From VXRN01 sp963664365 (GTDB lineage Bacteria; Chloroflexota; Dehalococcoidia; Lucifugimonadales; UBA1123): 64,000 bases of DNA. Under the pieces are notes generated by a model. It was not told the DNA's origin. It worked only from the letters and a program-made list of their open reading frames with translations, and did not search any database. Location: NCBI GenBank assembly GCA_963664365.1, contig OY761144.1, positions 3,038,001 to 3,102,000 on the forward strand. Reading direction: 5' to 3'. The position numbers and the translations under genes were made by a program. The first letter of the stretch is position 1; the number at the start of each line of letters is the position of its first letter. Positions 34,166 to 41,813 of the stretch are shown here, piece by piece.

Positions 34166-35273
34166 CTACTGGCCGAGGTCGCCGACCGTCGTCTTTAGGT
34201 ACGACATGACGAAGTCGTCCAGGTCGCCGTCCAGCACCGCCGATGTGTCGGATACGGTGTGGTCTGTCCTGTGGTCTTTGACCATCTGATACGGGTGGAG
34301 CACGTAGCTCCTTATCTGGTTTCCCCATTCGGGGGAGATATGCTCTCCCTTGATTCTCGCCAACTCTTCGGCTTCCTTCTGCATCTGGAGTTCCAGCAGG
34401 CGACTCACCAGGATTCGCATTGCGATCTCTTTATTCTGGTGCTGCGACCGCTCGTTCTGGCAGCTAACCCTGATCCCTGTTTCGAGGTGGGTGATTCTGA
34501 CCGCCGTGGCGTTCTTCTGCACGTTCTGGCCGCCGTGTCCGCCCGCCCTGAAGGTGTCTATTCTGATGTCGTCCGGGCCGACTGTTACCTCGCCCCCGAC
34601 CTCCACCTCAGGCATTACTTCGGCGAGCGCGAACGACGTGTGTCTGGCGTGGTTCCCGTCGAAGGGCGAAATCCTGACCAATCTATGCACTCCCTTTTCA
34701 GCCTTGAGGTATCCGTATGCGAACAGCCCGAAAATCTGGATGACCGCGCTCTTGATCCCGGCCTCGTCGCCCGGGGACACGTCCAGAACTTCGGCCTTGA
34801 ATCCCCGCCGCTCGGCCCACCTGAGATACATCCGCATGAGCATCTGCGCCCAGTCCTGTGAGTCCACTCCGCCCGCTCCGGCGTGAAGGGCGAGGATCGC
34901 GTTGTGATCGTCGTACTCGCCGGAGAGCATCAGCCGAAACTCCAACTCCTCAAGCGTGCAGACTAGCTCCACAACCTCCTCGGACAGCGCCGAGATCAGA
35001 GACTCGTCACTTTCCGCAATGGCCAAGTCGAGCAATTCTTCGAGATCATGCGCGCCGGACTCCAACCCCGTCCAAGACTCCAACTCGTCCTTGAGGGCGG
35101 CCATCCTGCGCATGACCGACTGCGCTCGGTGGTTATCCTCCCAGAGCGACGGGTCGGACGCCTGACGCTCGAGACCTTCGAGTTCAGTCTTCTTGCGGTC
35201 CAGGTCAAAGACGCACCATCAACTCGGATACTCGCGCGCATATCTCGGTGAGTTGCTCTCTTGCGTCTGACAT
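34166..35273 (-). CDS. prfB: Peptide chain release factor 2, with programmed +1 frameshift
   Basis: RF2 ends translation at UGA and UAA. The main frame contains the GGQ loop (RAGGHGGQNVQKNATAVR) and the stop-codon recognition tripeptide SPF (VRISPFDGNHARH), so it is RF2, not RF1. The first frame starts at ATG 35273 and reads 22 codons to CTT TGA (35210-35205). Shifting +1 over CUUUGA C joins it to the frame LDRKKTELEG..DPSLWEDN. The product has about 368 residues, close to E. coli RF2 (365). The internal Met at 35113 would remove the start of domain 1. The AGGGGG element that helps the shift in E. coli is weak here (GATGGTG). A binding-protein gene follows. Confidence 0.95.
35204..35210 (-). 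promoter_or_regulatory. prfB programmed +1 frameshift site CTTTGAC
   Basis: On the minus strand the seven bases CTTTGAC form the known slippery site of bacterial prfB genes: a CUU codon, then the in-frame UGA that RF2 itself reads, then C. When RF2 is scarce the ribosome slips +1 and makes full-length RF2. Upstream frame codon 23 is the UGA. Confidence 0.93.
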
Positions 35274-35358
35274 CGCCTATAACCTCGGACTGCTGGGCTG
35301 TTCTCTTGATATAACGCTACGATTGGGGAATGGTTATCATCGAGTTCGGGCGAAATTA

Positions 35359-35367
35359 ATTATAGCA
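35359..35367 (-). promoter_or_regulatory. Extended -10 promoter of prfB
   Basis: Read on the minus strand, TGC-TATAAT (35367-35359) is a perfect extended -10 box. Transcription would begin near 35352, leaving an 80-base leader before the ATG. No clear -35 hexamer is present, as is common for extended -10 promoters. Confidence 0.6.
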
Positions 35368-35442
35368 ACGGAAATTATCCAGCATCTAGCCTAAATCTTT
35401 GATCGGAAACCTCTTGGCTGAAAGCGCTGCCCGGAAGAGCAG

Positions 35443-36210
35443 TCAGGAGGCGCTAGGTGGCCGGCGGCAGGAACCGGCCAGCATCTCGCGGAAGAAGGCC
35501 GCCATCTGCGCCTCGTGGACGGGAGCGAACCGCTCGAACTCCCTCTCGTTTCTCCACGCCTCTTCCTCCGGGTCGAACTCAGGCCCCATCATGTTATAGT
35601 CGGACGCGAAGACTCTGTTCCAGACTTTCAACTCATCCAGGGTTAGCTGCGGCTCGAACTGGACTCCGTATGCGTTGTTGAAGCGGAAGGCCATGTTGAT
35701 ACGCGCGTAGCGGCCATCCCTTCGCATGATGAACCCCTCGGCCAGCCTGACGGCTCCGGGCGGTATGGTGAAAGATTCGCCGTGGAGTGTCGGCGCCAGC
35801 GGCGTGGTGATCTTCTCGAAGGCCGGATCGGCGTGGCCCTTCGGCGATACCCACAGCTTTCTGAGTCCGAACTGGTATCCGCCTGTCGGACTCACCACGC
35901 CGCCGAGCGCGCGGGCGAGAAGCTGCGCTCCCAAGCAGACCGCGAGAACGGGTATTCCGGCCTCCGCCGCCCGACGCAGGTAGCGCATCTCCCCCTCAAG
36001 CGCCGGGTACGGGTCGTTGGCGGACATTGGGCCGCCGAGGGTGACGATGGCGTCCACTTCGTCGAGGTCGGGCGCGCGGAACTCGCCCTCAGGCAGCGAC
36101 TCGTAGGCCGGAACGGTTATGATGTCGCCGCCGCACTCGTTGAGGACGGAGCGCAAATTGGAACCCAACGTCTCGGAGGGGTGATGCTGGATGATGACTG
36201 AAGCGCCCAT
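35443..36210 (-). CDS. Class I glutamine amidotransferase-like protein with altered triad
   Basis: A 255-residue GATase1-fold protein resembling GMP-synthase-type amidotransferases. The nucleophile elbow is intact (VLAVCLGAQLLARALGG, Cys near residue 90). Other typical parts are LGGPMSANDPYP and TLHGESFTIPPGAVRLA. However, where the family has a catalytic His and Glu (QFHPE), it reads VQFEPQLT, so the His is replaced. Activity on glutamine is therefore doubtful. The start is ATG 36210 rather than GTG 36240, since an A/G-rich stretch precedes the former. It stands divergent from the coiled-coil gene. It could be a non-catalytic or differently acting relative. Confidence 0.78.
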   Translation of the reverse strand: MGASVIIQHHPSETLGSNLRSVLNECGGDIITVPAYESLPEGEFRAPDLDEVDAIVTLGGPMSANDPYPALEGEMRYLRRAAEAGIPVLAVCLGAQLLARALGGVVSPTGGYQFGLRKLWVSPKGHADPAFEKITTPLAPTLHGESFTIPPGAVRLAEGFIMRRDGRYARINMAFRFNNAYGVQFEPQLTLDELKVWNRVFASDYNMMGPEFDPEEEAWRNEREFERFAPVHEAQMAAFFREMLAGSCRRPPSAS

Positions 36211-36228
36211 TCCTTTGTTCTCTTCTGA

Positions 36229-36322
36229 CGATGGACTCACACCGCCCGTTGTCGGGATGGGTGAACGGTCGGTACACTAGCCATCATTCAAGTCTGAGTC
36301 AAGGCTCGCGCGCGGCGTTGAT
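36229..36322. repeat. Imperfect direct repeat, left copy
   Basis: About 94 bases starting CGATGGACTC, with AACGGTCGGTACAC near the middle and GAGTCAAGG..GCGCGCGGCG at the end. A diverged copy in the same orientation is at 37536-37628. The two enclose the coiled-coil gene. Confidence 0.65.
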
Positions 36323-36359
36323 GCTGTGTCAGTCTAGTAGGCGGCGCAGTTTCAGGGGC

Positions 36360-36386
36360 GACGTGGGCGAGACACCCACGCTCCCA
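36360..36386. repeat. Dispersed GGGCGAGACACCCACGCTCCC repeat, inverted copy
   Basis: The inverse of the GGAGCGCGGGCGTCTCGCCCGC element found at 23862 and 51800, with two or three changed bases that keep the arms matching (GTGGGCG..CACCCAC-like). Confidence 0.6.
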
Positions 36387-36487
36387 AGACTCACCAATTA
36401 ATCTGGACATAGGCTAATACTGCCCAGGGGACTTCGCTATCCGGTCCGAAATAGATTAGAATAAAGTGGACGGACATGGAGCGAATC

Positions 36488-37429
36488 ATGGTCAACGAGG
36501 TAATAAGAGAAGTCCGGGAGAACCCTGAGGCTAGGGAGGCCGTCAGGCGGCTCATTCTAACGGATGAGCTTCTGGCAATGCCTGCCACACAGGCGCGCGT
36601 GGCAGAACTCTTGGCCCGCCAGGGCGAGCGTCTTGACCGGCTGGAAGAGACACAGGCACGCATGGCAGGGCTTTTGGCAGGCCATGGCGAGCGTCTTGAC
36701 CGGCTGGAAGAGATATTGGCCCGCCAGGGCGAGCGTCTTGACCGGATGGAAGAGACACAGGCACGCATGGCAGGGCTTTTGGCAGGCCAGGGCGAGCGTC
36801 TTGACCGGATGGAAGAGACACAGGCACGCATGGCAGGGCTTTTGGCAGGCCATGGCGAGCGTCTTGACCGGATGGAAGAGACACAGGCCCATATAGTCAC
36901 ATTGTTGGATCGGATGAATGCGCGCCAAGACCGGATGGACGCGCGCCAAGACCGGATGGAGGACGACCTCGCCGGCATCAAAGGCAGCGTGATGGAAGCT
37001 AGGGCGGAACGACGTGTCTTGGCCCTCGCTCCAGGCGCGCTCAGAATTCGGAAGTCTGAGATAGTCGGCGGTTCGGCAACTCCTCATAGGAAGTCGCAAC
37101 GCTTCATAGACGAGTTCCGCAAAGCTGGGGCCACTGGCGCGCAGCTAGATCGTCTCTCCAATACGGACCTGATCATCAGGGGCCGGAAGGGAACCGACGG
37201 CGCTGCCAAACGCGTGTACTTAGCGGTCGAGGTGGCTTACAGGCTAAACGGAGATGACATCGACCGCGTGCGCAAGTCCGTGGACATCCTACGCAATTTG
37301 GTTCTGAAATCCGATGAGCCTAACGCTGAAGTTGTCGGCGCGCTCTACGGGGCCAGAATAGACGACGCGGATCGTAAGGGGGCCGCAGGGCAGGACCTGA
37401 TGGTCTTCACCGAGGACCTCCCTAAGTAG
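36488..37429 (+). CDS. Tandem-repeat coiled-coil protein with possible PD-(D/E)XK domain
   Basis: A 313-residue cytoplasmic protein. Residues about 40-165 are heptad-patterned repeats, with a 21-residue unit GERLDRMEETQARMAGLLAG(H/Q) present about four times and one short unit. At DNA level they are nearly identical 63-base units. The C-terminal 140 residues have a different look: SNTDLIIRGRKG, then YLAVEVAYRLNGDDIDRV and KSVDIL. This resembles the PD-(D/E)XK nuclease-like tails of other coiled-coil proteins (Asp, then Glu-Val). ATG 36488 has GGAG at six bases; ATG 36476 is also possible. The family is uncertain and the nuclease call is a suggestion. Confidence 0.75.
   Translation: MVNEVIREVRENPEAREAVRRLILTDELLAMPATQARVAELLARQGERLDRLEETQARMAGLLAGHGERLDRLEEILARQGERLDRMEETQARMAGLLAGQGERLDRMEETQARMAGLLAGHGERLDRMEETQAHIVTLLDRMNARQDRMDARQDRMEDDLAGIKGSVMEARAERRVLALAPGALRIRKSEIVGGSATPHRKSQRFIDEFRKAGATGAQLDRLSNTDLIIRGRKGTDGAAKRVYLAVEVAYRLNGDDIDRVRKSVDILRNLVLKSDEPNAEVVGALYGARIDDADRKGAAGQDLMVFTEDLPK
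36626..36895 (+). repeat. 63-base coding tandem repeat
   Basis: Units of 63 bases, each encoding GERLDRMEETQARMAGLLAG(H/Q), stand head to tail with very few changes. One 42-base variant encodes GERLDRLEEILARQ. Such near-identity suggests recent expansion or ongoing length variation. Confidence 0.8.
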
Positions 37430-37466
37430 GCGGCAACGGGGTACAGAGCTGAGATTGGTGTGGCCC

Positions 37467-37488
37467 GTGGGGCATTCTCTGGCCCCGC
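37467..37488. terminator. Weak hairpin after the coiled-coil gene
   Basis: GTGGGGC (37467-37473), eight-base loop, GCCCCGC (37482-37488), with one G-T pair. No T-run follows, so it is only a possible terminator, 38 bases after the stop. Confidence 0.35.
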
Positions 37489-37535
37489 AGCGCCATTACT
37501 CACCACTTTTGTGACGCTCCCTGTGACTCGCCCAA

Positions 37536-37628
37536 CGATGGACTCCTGTTTACCGTTGCCGAGATGATAAACGGTCGGTACACCAGCCCACGATCCCAGC
37601 CGGAGTCAAGGGTGACCGCGCGCGGCGA
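37536..37628. repeat. Imperfect direct repeat, right copy
   Basis: The second copy of the element described at 36229-36322 (shared CGATGGACTC, AACGGTCGGTACAC, AGCC, GAGTCAAGG and GCGCGCGGCG). It lies directly upstream of the duplicated membrane-protein gene. Confidence 0.65.
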
Positions 37629-37676
37629 TTCGTCGGCGAGCGGCCTGTAAAATCGGTTCAGAGGTTAGCTATAGAC

Positions 37677-39020
37677 GTGATCTTTCTTAGCCGCACAATA
37701 GCGGTTGTCCTAGGTCTGCCGCTGCTGGGGTTCCTTCTAATGGCGATCGTGACCTGTCAGGTCAGCGCCACCGTGGTTAACGCCGACTTCTATAAGTCCC
37801 GACTCTCAAACGCCCACCTCTACACATTCGCGCTGACAGAGCTCCCTCCGGCCATCGCCGCCGATGTGCGCCGCTCCGGTAACGAGTCGTCCAAACCGGA
37901 AGGAGCGGCCCTGATAATCTCCGGCCTCTCGGATCAGGACATCGTGGACTCTTTGAACCGCGTACTCCCTGAGGCTTGGCTCCGGGCCACGATTGAGCAA
38001 GCGCTGGACGAGATCGTTCCCTACGCCGCCGGAGGTGTAGATGAGTTTTCGCTGCTATTGGAGCCTGACGAAAGTTCAGAGACACTCATCGAGGAGGTCA
38101 AGCGTCTGCTGAGGAAATCGAACTTTTACGTAACTCTCTCGGAAAGAGTCGCGGAGACGGTTGCGGAGGATGTCATGCGGGCAACCGGCGATCCGGGGGC
38201 GGCAGTCGGCGCCGACAGGATCGCGCAAGCGGTCGTAAGCGTGTTTGCAGCCGACTGGCTGCAAGTTCGGATCGAAGGCAGTCTGGATGAGATAGATCAA
38301 TACATTCTTGGCGAAAGCGACTCCTTCGACCTGCGTCTGGAAATCCGAGAGTCTGTGCGGCACGGCGCCGAGGAAGTAACAGACATACTCCGCGAGGAAG
38401 ACGCATACGACATCCTAGTGGAAGACGCGATCGTCGGCAGTATATTCGAGGAGTTGGGCGGTCAGACGGCGGTTGACATCATAGAGCGCCTACGCGGCGC
38501 ATTCTCAGGGGATCTGGCCTGGACAGAGCGGGACCTACATTCACTGGTTGAGTCCGAGTTTGGAAACGAAGGACTTCAGGGGTTTCAGCAGACCAGGACT
38601 TGGCTGTCCCGTTTGAGACTGTTGGGGTTGTTGGCTTGGGCCTTCGTCATCGCCCTACTCATATCTATCGGGCTGCTGGGGGGTAGGGACTGGTGTGGAC
38701 GGATCACTTGGGCGGCGGACTGCCTTGCCGTAGTTGCCTTGCTTCTGTTCGTGGCTTTTCGATTCCTGCGCTCCGCGTGGAACAGTTTGCTCGATGACGC
38801 TAGAAGCGAGGCGCTGGGAGAGATCGATACGGATTCGTCGTTCGCAGCAACTGAGGGGCTAATCACGGGCAAGAGTTTTGAAATCGTAGCGGACGCGAGC
38901 AGCGTATTCATCGACGGCATGGAGAGACAGTCGTTGATCTGCTTCCTGATCGGCCTGGCGCTGGTCGCCGGCGTGGTCGGATGGCGGCGCTGGCGGGCGA
39001 GGGCAAGGAAGACGGGCTAG
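37677..39020 (+). CDS. Internally duplicated membrane protein of unknown function
   Basis: A 447-residue protein. An N-terminal hydrophobic helix (residues 5-26) is followed by a large soluble part, then hydrophobic segments near 318-340, 345-365 and 420-438. The soluble part contains a duplication: about residues 97-165 (WLRATIEQALDEIVPYAAGG, then a DEFSL strand and an acidic helix) resemble 190-258 (WLQVRIEGSLDEIDQYILGE, then DSFDL). Topology suggests the soluble part is outside the membrane. GTG 37677 is the start; GAGG stands 12 bases ahead, which is long. I recognise no family. It converges on the aldo/keto reductase gene. Confidence 0.7.
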   Translation: MIFLSRTIAVVLGLPLLGFLLMAIVTCQVSATVVNADFYKSRLSNAHLYTFALTELPPAIAADVRRSGNESSKPEGAALIISGLSDQDIVDSLNRVLPEAWLRATIEQALDEIVPYAAGGVDEFSLLLEPDESSETLIEEVKRLLRKSNFYVTLSERVAETVAEDVMRATGDPGAAVGADRIAQAVVSVFAADWLQVRIEGSLDEIDQYILGESDSFDLRLEIRESVRHGAEEVTDILREEDAYDILVEDAIVGSIFEELGGQTAVDIIERLRGAFSGDLAWTERDLHSLVESEFGNEGLQGFQQTRTWLSRLRLLGLLAWAFVIALLISIGLLGGRDWCGRITWAADCLAVVALLLFVAFRFLRSAWNSLLDDARSEALGEIDTDSSFAATEGLITGKSFEIVADASSVFIDGMERQSLICFLIGLALVAGVVGWRRWRARARKTG

Positions 39021-39038
39021 CGCCGAGGATCCGCGACC

Positions 39039-39971
39039 TCAGTGGGCAGCCACAATCCCGTCCACTTCTGCGACCTCCTCAGAAGTCAGCGCCCAGTCGG
39101 CGGACTTGGCGTTGGCGACGACCTGTTCCGGCCTCGTCGCCCCGGCTATGACGGAACTGACTTCCGGCTTTGCAAGCAGCCAGGCGAAAGCGAGCTCCAG
39201 AACCGAGTGTCCGCACTTCTCGGCGAATCGTTCCAGCCCTTCCAGCACGTCGAAGTTCCGGTCGGTGAACATTCCCCTATCGCCTTGCTCCAAGCGTGTG
39301 CCCTCCGGGGCCGGCTGATTCCTCCGATACTTCCCCGTGAGGAAGCCGTTCTCAAGTGGGAAGTACGGCAGAATCCCAACCCCATACTTTGAGCAGAACG
39401 GGAGGAGTTCCTCCTCCGGATGGCGGTACATGATCGAGTAACGCGGCTGAACGCTCACGAATCCGTTTATGCCGAGCGACTTTGCCGTCCAGTGCGCCTC
39501 GCAGACCTGCCAGGCGGCGAAGTTGGAGCACCCGGCGTACCGGACCTTTCCCTGCCGGGTAAGATCGTCCATCGTCCGTAGCGTCTCCTCGATGGGCGTG
39601 TTCGGGTCCCACCAGTGGATCTGGTAGAGGTCGATATAGTCCGTGCCGAGCTTCCGAAGGCTCGTATCGACCTGGTCGAGAATGTGCTTCCTCGAATTGC
39701 CCGCGTTGTTCGGGCCGTCGGCTACGCGGCTCGATACCTTTGTCGCTATGACTGCCCGGTGACGGCGGGATCTCAGCGCCCTGCCGATGAACTCCTCTGA
39801 GTGTCCGTTGCCGTAGCTGTTGGACGTATCTATCAGGTTGACGCCGGCGTCCAGAGCCGCGTGTACCACGGCCTCCGTCTTCCTGGAGTCGAGCCTTCCG
39901 CCGAAGTTGTTCGCTCCCAGTCCGACGGCCGATACCTGAAGGCCGGATGCTCCGAGTTGTCTATATTCCAT
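39039..39971 (-). CDS. Aldo/keto reductase
   Basis: A 310-residue NADPH-type aldo/keto reductase. Catalytic residues are visible: Asp and Tyr in DTSNSYGNGHSE, Lys in VIATKVSS, and His in LYQIHWWDP. The C-terminal cofactor region SSVIAGATRPEQV is present. ATG 39971 has AGGAGAGG at five bases; a longer frame starting at 40058 overlaps comB and is unlikely. It follows comB by 37 bases on the same strand. Substrate unknown; the family reduces sugars, aldehydes and ketones. Confidence 0.9.
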   Translation of the reverse strand: MEYRQLGASGLQVSAVGLGANNFGGRLDSRKTEAVVHAALDAGVNLIDTSNSYGNGHSEEFIGRALRSRRHRAVIATKVSSRVADGPNNAGNSRKHILDQVDTSLRKLGTDYIDLYQIHWWDPNTPIEETLRTMDDLTRQGKVRYAGCSNFAAWQVCEAHWTAKSLGINGFVSVQPRYSIMYRHPEEELLPFCSKYGVGILPYFPLENGFLTGKYRRNQPAPEGTRLEQGDRGMFTDRNFDVLEGLERFAEKCGHSVLELAFAWLLAKPEVSSVIAGATRPEQVVANAKSADWALTSEEVAEVDGIVAAH

Positions 39972-40008
39972 ATTAACCTCTCCTATTATGAAGTCAGCCG
40001 GGCGACGC

Positions 40009-40698
40009 TCAGACCGTCTCCGGCTCTGCAACCAGCAGACCATCCCGATGGCGGACACGAATCGCGAATGCGTGAGAGTCTATGTCCAACGCCATATCTC
40101 GGTCTTGAATTGGGAAGTGAGGCAGATCGGGGTTCCCGTATTTCTGCGCCTCTTGGCCCGCGAGGACTAGGGAGCGTACGCTTGCATCGTCGGGACGCCT
40201 CCCCTGGAACAGGTTTCTGAGATACAGGCTGCACTGCTCATCTTCGTCGGTACGGACGCGGCCCTCGGATCCCATCGCGACGATCGTTACCACTTCGGGA
40301 TCATCGCGGCGGATGGCGTCCACGGTGGCAGACGCGACGGCGAACGAGCCTCCATACAGACGCTCGGCATGGGAAGCGGCTGCCATGCCCACGGTTCCCG
40401 CCCGTGTGGACTGGATTATCGTCTTGCCCTCGACGTCGGCGCGGCTTATGTCGTATGGCGAGTTGCCGAAGTCGAAACCGTCGGGTCTCTTGCCGCCGAC
40501 CTCACCCATGCAGATCTCCCCGACGCCTCGATCTCTCAGGGCCAGCGCCTCATCCACCTCCGCCACCAGGACTATCCGGTTAGCTCCCCTGGAGAACGCG
40601 ACCGCGGCGGTGGTGAACGCCCTGAATACATCGACGATTATCACCGTTCCCCGAGCGCGTCGAGCGCCTTCTAGCAGGCTGTCGAGTATCAACTCCAT
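40009..40698 (-). CDS. comB: 2-phosphosulfolactate phosphatase-like protein (ComB family)
   Basis: A 229-residue ComB-family protein. Conserved stretches are IIVDVFRAFTTAAVAFSRGA, GEVGGKRPDGFDFGNSP (metal- and substrate-binding), and IIQSTRAGTVGMAAA. In methanogens ComB makes sulfolactate from phosphosulfolactate for coenzyme M. In bacteria homologues are widespread and the true substrate is often not known. The gene lies between ispH and the aldo/keto reductase on the minus strand. A weak ribosome-binding site precedes its ATG. The name reflects the family, not a proven pathway. Confidence 0.82.
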   Translation of the reverse strand: MELILDSLLEGARRARGTVIIVDVFRAFTTAAVAFSRGANRIVLVAEVDEALALRDRGVGEICMGEVGGKRPDGFDFGNSPYDISRADVEGKTIIQSTRAGTVGMAAASHAERLYGGSFAVASATVDAIRRDDPEVVTIVAMGSEGRVRTDEDEQCSLYLRNLFQGRRPDDASVRSLVLAGQEAQKYGNPDLPHFPIQDRDMALDIDSHAFAIRVRHRDGLLVAEPETV

Positions 40699-40767
40699 GT
40701 ATCGGCGGAATCCTCGGGTGCGGCGCGGCGACGGGATAGGGGAAGGTCCAAACGCTCCGGAGTATCG

Positions 40768-41670
40768 CTACTCCCTAAACTCGCGGGGCAGTACGAAGCT
40801 AACGTCCTCGTCAACGCCGTCGATGGTGGTGACCTCGTCGGGGGCCAGCTTGTCTATCACCGACATTACCAAGTCTTCCGGAGTGGAAGCCCCGGAGGTG
40901 ATGCCGACGTTCTCGACGCCTTCCAGCCAGCTTTCGTCAAGCTCATCCGGCCCGTTGATGAGGTATGACGTGACCCCATTCGCCTCTGCGACCTCCCTCA
41001 GTCGGTTGCAGTTGGAACTGTTCTGCGCCCCGACCACAAGCGCCAGGTCCACGAGATCGGACAACGCATCGACCGCTGCCTGGCGGTTCGTGGTAGCGTA
41101 GCAGAGGTCGTTCCTGACTATCGCGTCCGAGAAACGTTCCGTGATCTGCGAAATCGCCTTCTTGGTGTCGTTCACCGACAACGTGGTCTGCGTCAAAACG
41201 GCAATCGGGGTCTCTCCGTCCCACACGGGCACAACGTCGTCCTCACGGTCGTCCACGAGGTGCATATCCGCCTGTCCCATCGTCCCCTTGACCTCCTGGT
41301 GACCGCGGTGGCCCACCAAAACGAGTTTGCGCCCTTCCCTCTCGTATCGCAACGCCTCGTTATGGACCTTGGTCACCAGTGGGCAGGTCGCGTCTATCAC
41401 GTGCAGGCCGCGTTCCTCGGCCTTCTGAAAGTCTTCGGGGGGAGACCCGTGCGCGGAGAAAACCACCGTCGCCCCTTCCGGAATCTCATCGACGTCCTCT
41501 ACGGTTCTGGCGCCCTTATCCTCCAGCGACTTCACCACATACGGATTGTGGACGATCTGATGTTTGACGAACACCGGGTGCGGATACTTCTTCAGCGCGA
41601 GTTCCACCACGTCTATCGCGCGGACGACCCCGGCGCAAAATCCTCTTGGGATACCGAGAACGACTTTCAA
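40768..41670 (-). CDS. ispH: 4-hydroxy-3-methylbut-2-enyl diphosphate reductase (IspH)
   Basis: A 300-residue [4Fe-4S] enzyme that makes IPP and DMAPP in the last step of the non-mevalonate isoprenoid pathway. The three cluster Cys are in RGFCAGV, DATCPLV and SNCNRL. Conserved His sit in FVKHQIVHN and FSAHGSPP. GHRGHQEV and the C-terminal ITSGASTPEDLV match the family. The start is TTG 41670, preceded by AGGGGG at about eight bases. It heads a minus-strand run with comB and the aldo/keto reductase, and is divergent from the aminotransferase gene. Confidence 0.93.
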   Translation of the reverse strand: MKVVLGIPRGFCAGVVRAIDVVELALKKYPHPVFVKHQIVHNPYVVKSLEDKGARTVEDVDEIPEGATVVFSAHGSPPEDFQKAEERGLHVIDATCPLVTKVHNEALRYEREGRKLVLVGHRGHQEVKGTMGQADMHLVDDREDDVVPVWDGETPIAVLTQTTLSVNDTKKAISQITERFSDAIVRNDLCYATTNRQAAVDALSDLVDLALVVGAQNSSNCNRLREVAEANGVTSYLINGPDELDESWLEGVENVGITSGASTPEDLVMSVIDKLAPDEVTTIDGVDEDVSFVLPREFRE

Positions 41671-41761
41671 CTCAAGACCCCCTGTGTGTACTATGGCCTG
41701 TGTATTATGGATGGGCGCAGTTGAATTGTATCACACACAGCGCGATTCCACAGTGTTGTAT

Positions 41762-41767
41762 TATACT
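41762..41767 (+). promoter_or_regulatory. Possible -10 box of the aminotransferase operon
   Basis: TATACT at 41762-41767 inside TTGTATTATACTG, 47 bases before the aminotransferase start. The -35 side is not convincing, so this is a weak call. Confidence 0.4.
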
Positions 41768-41813
41768 GTCGCAAATGACTTCCCCATGCAGGAAGACGAC
41801 CGAGGGTAACTGA

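Noticed and set aside
34166..35113. RF2 starting at the internal ATG 35113
   Set aside because: It would lack the first part of domain 1. The CTTTGAC shift site and matching leader frame explain the true start.
36626..36895. 63-base direct repeats resembling an array or satellite
   Set aside because: They lie within one reading frame and encode a coiled coil.
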